The notes under the pieces: model-generated
The model's input: the letters and a program-made list of their open reading frames with translations, nothing else
What the model was told of the DNA's origin: nothing
Databases searched by the model: none
Assembly (NCBI GenBank): GCA_036426205.1
Contig: CM071573.1
Span: forward strand, 41,622,106-41,686,105
Length of the DNA: 64,000 nt
Direction: 5' to 3'
Origin: Ascaphus truei
Lineage: Eukaryota; Chordata; Amphibia; Anura; Ascaphidae
In this document: piece by piece, positions 1-13,112 of the stretch
Layout of the letters: each line of letters begins with the position of its first letter
How positions within the stretch are numbered: position 1 is the first letter of the stretch
Position numbers and translations under genes: made by a program

Positions 1-189
1 TGCCTAGGCCCCCAGGGGATACATTGTGACTGCTCAGCACGCGTTTCCCGCACTTTCTGCAGACCGAAGCCGTATTCCGCCTCTATTCTCACTCCTTTCT
101 CAGCCAGGCGCATAGGAGCGGGAAAAAGAGGGCGGATCACAACCACCCCACCTGCAAACAGTGCGGGACACGCCCGTTGGGCAGCTGAC

Positions 190-488
190 ATGTTTTAGGT
201 GTGTGAGAATTTGGTGAGGGTGATGGCTTTGTATGGGGGATTGGGGACAGAGGTAATGGCTGTGTTTGGGGACCTGGAGAGAGGCGATTATTTGTATGGG
301 ACGGGAGGTAATGGCTGTGTTTGGGGTGCTGGTGAGGATAATTTGTAAGGGGAGTGGTGTATGGTGGCTTTGTTTTGGATGGTGTGTGGCTTAAGTAAGA
401 ATAGGGGAAGAGTGGTGTGTGTGTGAGGACAAGAAGGAGAGAGGGAGCGAGAGAGAGGATAGAGAGAAGGAGAGAGGAGAGAGAGAGA
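190..488 (+). repeat. G/T-rich imperfect tandem repeat passing into (GA)n
   Basis: The phrase GGTAATGGCTGTGTTTGGGG occurs at about 251 and 307, within a run of related G/T-rich units of about 55 bp. A purine (GAGA) microsatellite follows at 430-488. No coding sense. Confidence 0.6.
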
Positions 489-780
489 ACCTACCTGTGC
501 TCAGTATGTTTGTACGACAGAAGTTAAGGAAATAATAGCCTTATCCTGCATTATACTCTCCTTATTACAGGTTAAAGCTGCTCTCACCAACACCCTGCTC
601 CGATTTGACTCCAAAAGCAGAACACTGCAGGTGCTCACACCGAAGGAAAAGTTAGCAGGCTCACTTCTGGTTGACGTAAGGCGCGAATGTTCCAGGAGGT
701 AACGCAATTGAGGTGCCCTCGTCACAGCTCATTTACCCTATTCCGAGCAGATAGGAAACACCTGGCTGGTGTGTGACTTC
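489..780 (-). other. unassigned stretch with a splice-donor-like site
   Basis: On the minus strand a 74-codon open frame (501-725) is followed by CACAG|GTAGGT. On the plus strand TTATTACAG at 571 opens a frame reading VKAALTNTLLRFDSKSRTLQ before a stop. I recognise neither product. It might be an untranslated exon of the next gene or chance. Confidence 0.15.
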
Positions 781-1138
781 ACACAATGAAAGCCCTGAAG
801 TGCGAAAGGGTCCAGAACCCCAAAGCAGCGCAGATGGAAGCAAATTATTTGCCATCATTTATCAATGCAGCAAGTTTTTGTTGCAATGAAAGGCACCGGA
901 CAATCGTGCTTTCCACACAAAAAAAAAAGCACAAACATTAATCACTTTTTAAGAACAATCACAACACACCATTTCCCCTAAAAGAAAAATGCAAGACCCA
1001 ATTTGAAAAAAAAAAAACCAACCTGCTTTGTCAGGTAGAACGTAGATTTTAATTCTCCCCAAACTCTTGATCAGATACCTTATTCTTAGTAGAGGCGATT
1101 AACTTCCTTGCCAGGTGGGTCAGTGACACATTGTAACA

Positions 1139-1303
1139 CAGGGGCGGCCAACTCCAGTCCACAAGGGCCACTAACAGGCCAGATTTTCAGGATATCCCTG
1201 CTTCAGCACAGGTGGTGCAGTCTTTGAGCCACCTGTGCTGAAGCAGGGATATCCTTAGCCTGACCTGCTGGTGGCCCTTGAGGCCTGGAGTTGGCCACTG
1301 CTG
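1139..1303. mobile_element. palindromic hAT-like MITE, family A, copy 1
   Basis: The two halves are near-perfect inverse complements: GGCCAACTCCAG near the left end, GATATCCCTGCTTCAGCACA in the arms, CTGGAGTTGGCC near the right end. The same sequence recurs at least seven more times in the window. Confidence 0.85.
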
Positions 1304-1949
1304 CTGAAACACAATGCATTGCAGTGACCTTTCGGATGCTTAGAGGTTAAACACCCCAGGGTGATGAGATAAAAGAGGACAGCAATATTGCATCCCAAAC
1401 ACAGGGCAAGAGGACCTTTGACATATGGGTCATTGGCAGGTGAAGTAATTAAGGGGGAAAGAGGAGGAAGGGAAGTTAAAAGGGTCACCTGGAGTGACCT
1501 TGTGTTCTGCTTCTCCCAAAGCCGGAATACAGAACAAATATACACAGAGAATGCAGCCAGGAGGGCGTACAAGGGGCAGCTTTAGCCTTTCATTGCAAGG
1601 GCTGTGCAATATGTGGGCGCTTTATAAACAAACAATAATAATGGCTGGTTCAGTGGGATTCCTTATTCATATTTTAATAAATATAATGGAGTTGCAATAG
1701 AGTGAAAGACCTCGGCCATATAGCATCTTCTCTAATGTAAATCTTGTTTTTTTTATTTTTATAAATAAAGATATATGTTTAATGCCTCTATATCACTGAA
1801 TACACAATATATACTGGTCTTGTGAAGGAGTAATTAGGTACTGGTCTGTGGAAATAATGATGCCAGCAATTCCAAAGATTAATGAATGCAATCAGCTCTA
1901 AATTTTCATTCAATATAGGGAAGCAGTCAGATTAGTTTGTTATCTTTTG

Positions 1950-2159
1950 AAGTGGGGCCTGAAGCCCACCCATCACCCCAAAAGTCACGTTTTCAGTATA
2001 TCCCTGCTTCAACACAGGTGGCTCAATCAGTCCCTGCTTCAGCACAAGTGTCTCAGTCTTTGACTGAGCTTCTGATTGAGCCACCTGTGCTGAAGCTGGG
2101 ATATCCTGAAAACCTGACCTGTTGGGCTGGCTTGAGGACTGGAGTTGAGCCCCCCTGCT
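1950..2159. mobile_element. palindromic MITE family A, copy 2 (extended loop)
   Basis: Carries the TATCCCTGCTTCAACACAGG and CACCTGTGCTGAAGCTGGGA arms with an extra arm-derived duplication in the loop (CCTGCTTCAGCACAAGTG). Ends are diverged. Confidence 0.8.
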
Positions 2160-2182
2160 CTGTTGGATCGAGAGCACTGCAC

Positions 2183-2312
2183 GACTTTGGGCAAATCATT
2201 TTATTTTACTGTGTCAGGGACTTCAAATGTACAGATTGTAAACTCTGCAGGGTAGTGGTGTCACCATGAACTCCGCAGCTGTACAAAAAATAAAATATAT
2301 ATAATGCACTGT
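2183..2312 (+). repeat. CORE/MIR-like SINE fragment
   Basis: GACTTTGGGCAAATCATTTT is the SINE core block, followed by AGATTGTAAACTCTGCAGGG. Related blocks occur at 24470 and 48105. The tRNA-like head is missing. Confidence 0.55.
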
Positions 2313-2929
2313 ATATTTCCCTTCTGCTTATATCAGTGAATCTAGTGTGTGGGTTCATGTATACAAAGAAATAATGCATTCCCACTCTCCAATAAAAGGA
2401 TCCCTGCAGCGCTGGGCTTTCAAAAAGCTTCGCACCCGGCATTAGTTGCAGACGTTTAACCTGTTGAATAATCTAGCAGCTTGTCAAACTGATCTGATAA
2501 ACACTGCACTTTTAAACGGGATAATGTTTACAGGGGGGCTGCGAGCCTTTAAAAATGCAACAAACACAAAATACCAGAGCTACAGCAATTTCAAGACAGA
2601 TTTAAAAATAGATCAAAAATACGGAATAAAAGACCAAGTTAAAGCTTTTCTTCAAGCTTTTTAGTATTAAAACCCAGCACTAATGACATAACAGCTTTGT
2701 AAAATATGTTTTTTGATCACATTAAATGATCCGACATATCTCGCTGTATTCCAACCGTGAAAAATAAAAGCATGTATTCTGAAGGAAACAAAATAGCAAT
2801 TACTATAAAAAATAAAATAAAAAACACACAAGCTACCTTTATTGTTTGAGAATCTCTGTCTGGGGGCGGACTCCCAGCAGAGGGTGATTTCAGAGCTGTA
2901 CGGCCAATTCTCTCAGCCAACCGTGGATC

Positions 2930-3813
2930 CCCAGGGCAAGCTTGGATTTATGGAAAAATGGGGGAGCTGGGGGACAACAATTGGGAAGAGATCTTTGAGT
3001 CAGTAGCTAAAAGCGCAATTTGTTCAACTGGTCGAGAAAACACCTATAAAGTTATGACTCTGGTACAACACTCCCGAAAATATTGCTAAATATCCCCCAT
3101 GTGCCCCTAGGGCTGCGGTGAGGTGGCCTCTCCTACATATGTGGTGGTCCTGCACTCGGGTAAAGGACCTCTGGCGACAGGTGGGAGCCTGGGTTCAGAC
3201 ATCCCCCTGGATCCGTGGTTATTCCTGCTGAACAAGCCACTTCAAGCCCATACGAGGGCGGAGAATAAATTAATAACCCATATTATCACAGCAGCAAGGT
3301 GCGCTATAGCGAGCCTGTGGAAGCAAGATAAGCTACCGCCAATCCTGCTCATTAGAAATAAGGTATGTACAATGGAAAAACTGACCAGTTTCCTGAACGA
3401 CACATACCTCAATTTCCAGAAGGTTTGGCTGCGTTGGATTGTTCCCGCAGGTAGTCCACATGTGGACCTGAGCTCCCTTAACCTGTAGTCCCTTGGGACC
3501 AATTATATACCTCTGTTAGGGACAGGCCAAGAGTCTCCGCTGTACCTCCCTGAAATGCCACCCAATACATCCTTTGTAATCACCCATTTCCCTCGGAGAC
3601 GGTTTCCATATTAGTCACAGAAGCTGCCCCTCAATATCAATGCACACCAAGTTAAAATTATGTAGAGCATCTAGGATTGTCATTTCACCACTGTGCTGTT
3701 CCCCCTCCCCCTTTTTCTTTTATGTATCCACCCCCCACACACAAATGTTTTATTTCTGCAGTTCTCTGCTTGAAAATCAATTTTAAAAAAATTAAGTTGA
3801 AAAAAAAAAACCT
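2930..3813 (+). mobile_element. Tx1/L1-type LINE, 3' fragment (ORF2 C-terminus and 3' UTR)
   Basis: A frame with a few breaks reads NWEEIFESVAKSAICSTGRE, then a MWW motif in another frame, and an open 121-codon stretch at 3123-3488 with TAARCAIASLWK, the C-terminal pattern of Tx1/L1 ORF2. The same pattern recurs in the full-length copy at 39.4-39.7 kb. It ends in an A-rich tail at 3784-3813. 5'-truncated. Confidence 0.8.
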
Positions 3814-3829
3814 ACCATGTCCCATAGAG

Positions 3830-4006
3830 CAGGGTGGCCAACTACAGTCCTAAAGGGCCACCAACATGTCAGGTTGAAGATATCCCTGCTTCAGCACAGG
3901 CAGCTCAATCAGTGGCTCAGTCTCAGACTGTACCACTTGTGCTGAAACAGGGATATCCTGAAAACCTGACCTGTTGGCCCTTCAGAACTGGAGTTGGCTA
4001 CCCCTG
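3830..4006. mobile_element. palindromic MITE family A, copy 3
   Basis: CAGGGTGGCCAAC at the left end and GTTGGCTACCCCTG at the right end; arms carry the shared GATATCCCTGCTTCAGCACA block. It directly follows the A tail of the LINE fragment. Confidence 0.85.
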
Positions 4007-7000
4007 TCCTATACTATATCAAATACTGTGAAGTGATTGTATGGATTTAGATCAACTTGGCATCATTCTCGGGTGTGCGTTACGGGAATGTTTGCCGTAC
4101 GTGTCCCAAGCTCGCACACTTTACTGGCGAGAATGGCCATCTCAGGCTTTCTGAATCAGTTTGACATTTATTAAGTAGTAGAACTAAAGCAGCAATGCAT
4201 CCTACATGTAGCGATAAGGGAACTTTTTGCCAATGCCGCTCGACTTTTTTTGGCGAATTCTAATAAAGTCACCTCTTGATTTAAGATTTGCGGGGTAAGG
4301 TGGGGGATAGAAAAGTTTGTCCAAAAGTTTACTGGTGGAAATTTGACACATTTGCCCATCACTACGTACAGTATATGGCCACTATGTGGTAATTGCACCG
4401 GTGTTAGCCTTACCGACACCAGGTCACAGCGCCCGCCTGTCGGACGACTCCTTGCTGTGGGGCGGGATAACAGGGAGTAGTAGACGGAACAGAGAAAGGA
4501 TACCCAGAGCATTGGAATATTACAGATAGTGTGTTCTCTATAGTTCTGCCAACTCTCCCAGTTATCTAAAGGTGGCACTGCCTGAAAGTATATAAATGCC
4601 TAAAGAAATTCTTGGTTGATGCTATCAAATGTTTAAGTCCAAATTGATATTCGTCTCAGGGCATCAACAGAAATGTATCCCGATGTGACATTCATGTCAC
4701 ATCAATGAATCGTATTATACGGACTTCAAAATAACGTTGGGAGTCAATTTGCTCAGCAGAAGTGTGGTGTCTAATGTGCCAACACATGAAGTCATCCTCC
4801 TGTACCTGAGGCCAAAGATCCTCCTTCTGCAATATGATGAATTAGAGGCATATGAATAAAGCACTTTGGTACCCTTTCTGAGGGTGCATGGGCGCTGTAC
4901 TTACTGGTTGTTTTTCCATTTGGAAATATAAAATAGTTGTGATTGTCTATTAGCTCCCTAGTCCCACTGCTTCTTTGTGAATCCAATTTTTTCTCTCACA
5001 TTAGACACACAGCAGGGTAGATAGACACACACAGTGGAAAGATGAGAAACAATGCATATTTTATCACTACGTTACAGTGAAGGGTTACATGAGGATTGGC
5101 CTTAAATCTTTAAATTACCTGTTCATTACCAAAGGGACATTTCTAGACTCACTTGCTCTGCATTTATCACCTGGTAATCCCAATGTTTATTTATTACAAG
5201 CCAGACACACAATAAATGGAACATAAATACACAGCACACGCAGCCAATATAAATAAATACATAAAGAATCATACAGAACACACAAATAGCAGATCTAAAG
5301 AGATTTAGGGATGTGGATCTAAACTCCAGACAGGCACACAAAGGGGGAGGGAAAGATTATAGGATCAATACTCACCTTGTACAAAGGAGGCAGGATGTAA
5401 TCAGCACGTACAACTTGCTATTATTTTCATGTCAGGCTTTGGAATATCAAGGGAAGGTTTCATGAAGAGGGGAGCACAGAGAGGACGGCTTAGTACTCAG
5501 AGGGGAGCTGGCTGAATGCTCAGGGACAACTCAGCACCTGAGGATATTACAGTACTCCGCTCTGATCTCAGTGCAGGAATTTGCTGCTCTGGTAAAGCAG
5601 GCAGGGGGTGGAGAAACATGGGAGGGGAGACTCATGGAAAAGATCTGTTTACAACACAGATTTCAGGTGTCCAGGTGCTGAGAGTAAAAGTGGGCTGCAA
5701 ACCAGGTTCCCCTGCTTCAAACTCGGTGTCAGTGTCTTTACTCACTGAGCCACTCCTCTCTAATACATGTCGACAATGTTTACACAGAAGACGATAACCA
5801 TGACAAGAAAAATTGATTGAGTTCTGTTCAGAAAACAGTCACTCATAATGCTCACAAAATATTTGGGTCTCTTATATGGAAGGCGACAGCAGTTGTGTTC
5901 CAGTTGTCACACAGCATTGTGCCCTGTATGTCTTTCTGAACGAGATGTGAAGTAGCCATTGAGTGTTTGGATCACAAGCTTTACAATTCTGCCTTTTAGA
6001 GAAATTATCTATTTTCCACCAGATATGGGGACAATATTACCAAATTATTATTCTTTGCTAATCCATGGATATAGACTTTGCTGTGAATGAGTAGGAACAT
6101 ATCCCAACAAGGCTACTTCCTCTCTGGCATACGTCCTGGGAATTCATTACTAGCCCCCTTGTTACCAGGACACATTCATTCATTCATCCAAGGGACCATT
6201 TTGGAAAAGGTGATTTCATTCACCGCGTTGTAATTTTAAATATTCCACATTCCTCCATGGACAGCACAGAAAAAGACTCACCTGAGGGCTTTCAGAAATG
6301 GTTAAATTCCAGGTACTATCATCATGTTTCCATGCTTTGTGTATGGTCAGGGGACAGTGTGTCCATCAGTCGGTTCTTAGCTGTTTGACCGATACGTATT
6401 TATCATTGAACGGTGGGCTTATACGCCATAACCTTGTGCTGTAATAAACGACAAACACAATTTTCAGCAAGTTAGAGAATGAATATCACCGGCCTTTCAT
6501 TAATAATAATAAAAAAAAAATCTTTGTGAATTCAGAAGTAATTTCAAAAATTTGTTGCCAAAATACCATTTTATTTTTAATGTCAAATTGAAATGTAGCA
6601 ATATGGAAATGTAATTAATCTAGCCCAAAATCCTTCCCGTGGATATGGCAAATTTTGGCCCTGCATGTGCTACATTATTTTCTATTACTATAGGCTCTAA
6701 TTTTTTTTTTAAACCTTAGAAGTTATTTTGTATATTATTCTAATTGATTATGTACAGTATCATTGCATTATTACATTTGATGCCTTCTGGGTTTTTAATA
6801 AGAGTGTTGATTAAGTTGCACTTAAGCAGATGTACAGTAATTCTGGTTGGCCATATAAACTAACATGGTTTATTATAGACAGTCTAAGTAAAGTTCATTG
6901 CAGTAATGGCCTTTGTTTCCAAAATATTTGCTTTGTCTGGCCCCATTTTTTTTAATATACCTCTAATTTCATGACCATCCAGCTGGTCAACCATTAACTA

Positions 7001-8194
7001 GGTTAATGTAATACATCGCTTTCCTGGAGGCTGTGAACTGCTTCCCCATGCATAGCTCACAACCCACGATAAGAGACTCCGATAATTAGATTCCATGTTT
7101 TTGGTCAACCTTTCATATTTTTATTCAATTATCCGCTCAACCTGTTCCATGACAGAGCAGTTGAATGTGCAAAGGTTAAAGCTTTTTCAATTACATGGTC
7201 TGATGAACTTCCCTGGGAGAAACAGGGCAATAACGCTTTATAGCGAGAAACATATTCATTCCGTTAATTGAATCTTGTTGGAATAAGGACAGTGCCATTG
7301 GTAACTGACTTGAGCAGGTCACTTTATCCCTGTGTGCCTGGGAATTGCTTCCTCTTAGCGTAAGTATTCAACATGTTCCAATAAACTAGATAAAATGGTG
7401 CTGCATCCATTGGAAAGTTTAATTTGTTTTGACTTCATGTCACAGGTCTTGATTCAAAACAATTAATGTTATCTTTATGGTAGCATTACAAGAGTTGTAG
7501 TGAAAAATAACCTGCACATTCAGATATTACTAAAACATTATGTATTGGAAGATATGTAGTGCAAGCACAGCATGAGTATTATTTGTGGGAAGCGTTGCCT
7601 ATTAATGTAATGATCGAGATTGTAAACCATTTCCTGCAATGGACCATCTGATTATGGAATAGACCAGGGTATTTAAAAAAAACAAACAAAAAACAAAAAA
7701 TTAGGTACAATATAGGTTTAGATAAATCAAATCTCCACTGTGCAGAACACTTATTGAAGCAGCCCTGGTTGGTCCAAAATGATTCCGCTTGCAGCCCTCC
7801 TGTATAGGATTCAGGCCCTTGGCAGCGATGTTAATTCAGAATAACCAAAAGGTTGGGAGACCACGCACTGGGGAGAGACTATTACCCCCTAATGTGCGGT
7901 CACCCTGCTTTTTTGAATATATGTTTAGGTCTCATAAAAATGTACGCAATAAAAGTTTTGCTCGCCTAACTAGCTTTAATAAATACACAAATATTGTATG
8001 GTGGTCTAGTTTCCTTTAATTATTGCTAAATCAGGACTGCCCTTTTTAATGGAAAGAGCAAAGTGGGGCACAGTCACGTACAGTACTATGCATATAATGC
8101 AAAGACGAGGTCTTGAGAACAGCAATACAAATTGGTGCAGTTTATATTAAGAATTCTACTGGTGATGAAAGACTAAAGATCTCAAGGTCTATTC
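4007..8194. other. intergenic, no gene seen
   Basis: AT-rich single-copy-looking DNA with only short chance frames. The one recognised item is a SINE head at 5703-5766. Homopolymer A runs occur near 6510 and 7676-7700. Confidence 0.5.
5703..5766 (-). repeat. tRNA-like head of a CORE-type SINE (fragment)
   Basis: The plus strand reads CAGGTTCCCCTGCTTCAAAC and CACTGAGCCACTCC, matching the head of the longer minus-strand SINE at 48105-48372. Confidence 0.6.
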
Positions 8195-8355
8195 CAGGAG
8201 TGCTCAACGTCAGTCCTCAAGGGCCACAAACAGGTTGGGTTTAAAGGATATCCATGCTTCAACACAGGTGGCTCAGTCAACAACTGAGCCACTTGTGCAG
8301 GATATCTTTTAAAAAAACCTGACCTGTTGGTGACCTTTGAGGACGGCCACCCCTG
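8195..8355. mobile_element. palindromic MITE family A, copy 4, with 8-bp TSD
   Basis: The element runs CAGGAGTGCTCAAC to GGCCACCCCTG and is flanked by a perfect 8-bp duplication GTCTATTC (8187-8194 and 8356-8363). An 8-bp TSD with CAG...CTG ends identifies the family as hAT-like. Confidence 0.92.
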
Positions 8356-9263
8356 GTCTATTCACTGCGGTTTTGCACAAATGTAAGTATACCAGACACA
8401 CTGAACACATTTTCTTTTATTATCAGAACCTAAATTGTTTACAAAGAATTGAACAGTATTTGAGGTGGGGGGGAAACAAACAAAGGGTAAATCCTCCACA
8501 TGTAATAACCAGATAGGCAAGTTTCTTCAATTACAAGCTCAAAGTGCCCAGTAAAGACCTGCAAGCGGTTAGCCGAAGCGCACAGACATGGCAACATATG
8601 CTGAACATTGAAAAATCTAAAACATCTCAAATCAAATTCTTCTCTAGCAAAACGCAACAAATTTGATTAGAAATTTTGGCTCTACCGACTACTTCTCAAC
8701 TAAAAAACAAACAAAAAAAACCATTGACAACTTTGCACATTTCCATCCAGTCCTCCCCCCTCAAGCAGAAAAAAACATACAATTGTAATCACACATGGCC
8801 TACAAGAATTTTACCTTTGAACACGAGAGGATAGAAGACCAACATGAAAGGCTTTAGCCTCTAATTAAGGGTTGTGATATTTACCCAATAGTACACCATG
8901 CAGCATCTCAACATGACATTGCAATCCGGAACAGGAAGCATTGGAAGGTCAGTACTGTTGTCTTGTATAAATGTTTCATAGTACAGTAACCTGTAATACT
9001 TTCTATTGGATGAACATTAAAATTCTTCAAATATGCTGTTCGTACATTAACTTTATTATAAGTGATCTGTGTAAAAGTCACAGGTTTGTGCTTTCTAGAG
9101 AATAGCAAGAAAAAGTAAAGCAGAACACAAAAACTGGTTTACCACAACAAAAAAAAAATACCAATTACATTTGCTTTTTTTGCAGTCGTTGAATTGTGAA
9201 CGATTAGGGTCGGGGGGTAAAGAGTACTAATACTTTTTCAATTGACAACCCCAGAACAACATA

Positions 9264-9474
9264 TACAGACGGTCCTCGGTTATCCAACGGAATCCGTTCT
9301 GGAAGTAGCGTTGGATAGTAAAACCATTGTAAAGTGAGTCCCATGTTAATCAGTGGCAGTGAGCGTTGGATAACGCATTCCGGCGTCGAAAAACGGCCCA
9401 TAGGGTTGCATTGTAAAGCGTTGGATATGCCATTCGTTGTAAAGTGAAACGTTGGATATCGAGGACTACCTGTA
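9264..9474. mobile_element. TA-flanked MITE with GGTCCTCG-type inverted ends
   Basis: The left end TACAGACGGTCCTCGG and right end CGAGGACTACCTGTA are inverted copies; GCGTTGGATA recurs inside in tandem form. TA on both sides suggests a Tc1/mariner-type mobilising transposase. Confidence 0.75.
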
Positions 9475-12286
9475 ATTTTTAAATTGACAATCCAATACTA
9501 CTTTTTAATCAACAAACATAGTTCCACTTTTCCATTTAGGAAGTCTTTCTGCTTTCTATGCATTAATGTTGTATAAATGATTCTAAAATAGGGTCAAAAT
9601 AAAATGTCCTCAATATTAAATACATGTAGAAACTTTTGAAGGCAGACATTACTTTAAGGGATGTGGATCACTGCATTGTTAACTAGCCATTGTCGAGTCC
9701 TTTTTGTTTCCCTGAAAACTAGTTACAAAATTCTTACTATTTAGAGACTCCTCTACCCCCTGATGAAGCGTGCCATATCACGTGAAACTTACGTTGGGGT
9801 CACAACGGTGACATTTGGAGGCGTGGCGGCAACGTGTTGGAGCAGCAACACGGCTCGTATCTTGGCTATACAGCTATTAAGCCGCGTTTTACTGCACATA
9901 TACATGCAGCTTACACACACATTGCCTTATAGATATTTGACCATGCACTTTGCTCTACTATTTACACCTACTGTCGCGGCCCCTCCTATCCTCCGACTTA
10001 CCCGGAAAAATGCGGGCATGTTATCCGACGCTCACGGGCCTTCTCCGCGAAATCAGCTAATAGCGCTAAACAATAGCAATGCCCGCAGGCGCCGAAAACG
10101 GCCCGCATCATCCCGGGATTTTTTACATCGCTGGGAAAAGGCCGCAGGAGAATTAAGGCGGTCGCCACTGTATCTAGTTGTCTGTTTCTCTATAGACCTA
10201 TACTCTACACCAGTATTGTGATTGCGATACATGTAGTATCTGTATGTAGTTTCTGTTCTAACTGACCGTTGTTGTTGTTACTATTTTCACCCAGTGTGAC
10301 ATTCCCACATAGGGTTGATACAGCCGTTCCATCCCTACCTTGGATTTTGATACTATGATCTCCTACTATACAGCACAAAGGGAGACTAGTGTGAGATCAA
10401 CGCTATACTGGCGTATATTAACATAGAACCATGCATTTGCATCTGTATTCATGCAGTTACTGTATATGGCTGCCTGTGTCAACAGGCTATGATGTTCTAT
10501 GCACCCATACTGGTGTGACTCAGGTCTTTCTTTGTTGCTGCCTTAAGTATTATAATAATTTACTGGTTTGTACACCTATTAAGAATAGGGGTGTAGTTCA
10601 TAGTTAGCGTGAAATTGGATTCACCTTGCTACCTATGTATGCTGACCCACTATGGTGTAGACTCCTTGTATCTACCAGTACAGGCCATCCAAGACAGCCA
10701 CACTTTGGAGGATTTTATTATTCACTATATATAATGTTCACTTGTGTATAATATTTTGATGCTATTATTTTTCCTTTTAGTCCTATGTGGACATGTATTA
10801 CTTGGAGAACTTTCCCTGCTTACTGGACATCACATGCACTACTGGCCGGGCAATTGCATTGCTGGAAGCCATAATCTTGACTGCAATCGTTAAATGAGAG
10901 CAGTTATCCTTCCCAGAATAATATCTACATCTACAGTACAATCTTTAAAATGTGGCGACCGTTATATAGAGTTTAGTTAATCTTCCCCAATGTCAACTGC
11001 CATTCCAATCAATGGCTTCTACTCGGGAATGTCGTGGTTGTTGCTTACAGGTAGAGGGAAAATCAAACTTCAGCCCTAAATATAGAGAATGTGGATCATT
11101 TGCAAATAATATATGTAGAAGCTACACAGAATCGTCAGGTGCTGCGAGCAGATAGTCCAGGAACTTGGTGCACTGGGCCCATACAGATTTACAGTGTTCG
11201 ACAAACCACAACATTTGCACGCCCCGGGCGAGTGGATTTAACATCGTGGCGAGCTCCTATTGGCCCAAGCAGCACACGTGTGGTACTAGGTGGCGAGTAG
11301 ATTTTTTTTGGGTGATTTGTCGACCACTGCAGATTTACATCATGGGACTCAGCTTTCACTTTGTGAATCCCACTTACTTTTTAAATGTAAGTTCATGTAT
11401 TTGTTGTGTGCTTTATATTACACATTACCATTCATTTCTTGTGCACTACGTCTGTCGTTTTGAAGATTCCATTGGAATATTCTGTGGGAGAACAGAGCAC
11501 CCAAGAGACATATGCAGCAAGGAAGTAGATTCTTTGTAAACTACTTTTCATTCTGAATACCTTGTTTGACAGTCAGCGCGATTGGAACTTCCCTTGTTTT
11601 ATTTAAATATTTAATTTCTTTTAATAGGGGGTTTTAAAGGGAGATTTTAAAGATTTCATTTTGTTTCTCACCCCGCGACATTTTTTTTTTTTTACACCTT
11701 TGTTAAAAAGGGAAAAGAGTTCTTGCTCACTGGCAGCAAAAAAAGTTACGTTAACCTGCAATGGGGGGGTGTCTTAAGTCTCATGTTGTGGGCGTTAACG
11801 AAAACTATGCAACTGCGCCAATGTGTTAAAGCGCTTTAGTCCATTTTTTGCCCCAATTAGATCTGCTGGCACCATGAGCGTTTTAGAGTAGTTACAGGAA
11901 GTGATGGGGAGGAGAGAGTCGCACAATATTATGAGACATCAAAAGCTGCACCAGTTCCCCCGCAACAAATATATCTGCCAGGTGAAGGCTGCACTAACCT
12001 ATACTGCAATGAGATGTGCTCCAATGGCAAGATTTGAAGATTCATACGTCGCCGCTCGCCAGCAGTATTATTTTGATACACATCCCTCAAAGAATGTTAT
12101 CTATAGTCATTGCCAACTGAGAACCAGTAATGAAGACAGTGAAAAGGGTTCATCTCTACTACTACTATGGTAATAACTGTGTCACTCCTAGCTTACTCAA
12201 AATTTCCAACCCTATGTGCTTTGCTTTGATATCCGACACACTGGACTAGCATTATCAAAAATCGGCTGTTTTTGAGCTTTCCTACA
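9475..12286. other. intergenic; unclassified repeat with a GAAACTTACG motif
   Basis: At 9761 CTGATGAAGCGTGCCATATC is followed by ACGTGAAACTTACG, related to motifs at 15373, 54092 and 57720. A 152-codon frame at 9763-10221 looks like nothing known and probably runs through repeat DNA. No gene is supported from 10222 to 12286. Confidence 0.4.
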
Positions 12287-12621
12287 TACAGGCATACCCC
12301 GCTTTAAGTACACTCACTTTAAGTACACTCGCGAGTAAGTACATATCGCCCAATAGGCAAACGGCAGCTCACGCATGCGCCTGTCATCACGTCCTGAACA
12401 GCAATACCGGCTCCCTACATGTACCGAAGCTGTGCGCAAGCGGGGAGGCTATAGAGCCTGTTACAAATGAGTTATTTACATCAGTTATGCACGTATATAA
12501 CGATTGCAGTACAGTACATGCATCGATAAGTGGGAAAAGGTAGTGCTTCACTTTAAGTACCTTTCGGCTTTACATACATGCTCCGGTCCCATTGCGTACG
12601 TTAATGCGGGGTATGCCTGTA
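12287..12621 (+). mobile_element. TA-flanked MITE family B (TACAGGCATACCCCGC ends), copy 1
   Basis: Begins TACAGGCATACCCCGC and ends GCGGGGTATGCCTGTA, exact inverted repeats of 16 bp. The inside carries TTTAAGTACACTC repeats and CCCAATAGGCAAACGGC. A second copy lies in opposite orientation at 15879-16208. Confidence 0.88.
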
Positions 12622-12924
12622 CGCAGTTTGTAAACTCCTCTGGACAGGAACAAGCCTCGAACCCAAGAAGAGATTTCCCAGTGCTACTGTATGTCACTAT
12701 TGTTTTCGTGCTGATCACACACCTTCACTACATTAAATGGGAATAATGGATCGGTTATTTGAGTCAACTTTCTACAATTTCTCTTTATGTCAGTTTGTGC
12801 AATAAGCCCTACAAAATCAGTGATGTACGGACAATTCATTTTGTCAACACAAATCCATATGATCCACACAAACAATGCATGCTACAATGTAGTCATTATA
12901 CTGAATACTGTATGTTAACCCACG

Positions 12925-13112
12925 AGTTCTCAACTCCAGTACTTAAGACTTCCTCTCCCCCCAAACATGTTATATTTTAAGAATCTCTCAGCTTCAGTCC
13001 ACGTGGTGCAATCAGATCAGTCCCTGCTTTAGCACAGGTGATAGTCGACTGAGCCACTTGTGCCGAGGCTGGGATATCCTTAAATTCTGACCTGTTTGGA
13101 GGGGGCCCCTGT
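12925..13112. mobile_element. palindromic MITE family A, copy 5 (diverged)
   Basis: TTCTCAACTCCAGTACT at the left, GCACAGGTGATAG and GAGCCACTTGTGC as arms, GACCTGTTTGGAGGGGGCCC at the right. More diverged than the other copies. Confidence 0.7.

Noticed and set aside
9763..10221. 152-codon plus-strand frame as a gene
   Set aside because: No recognisable domain, runs through a repeat motif, no splice or promoter context.
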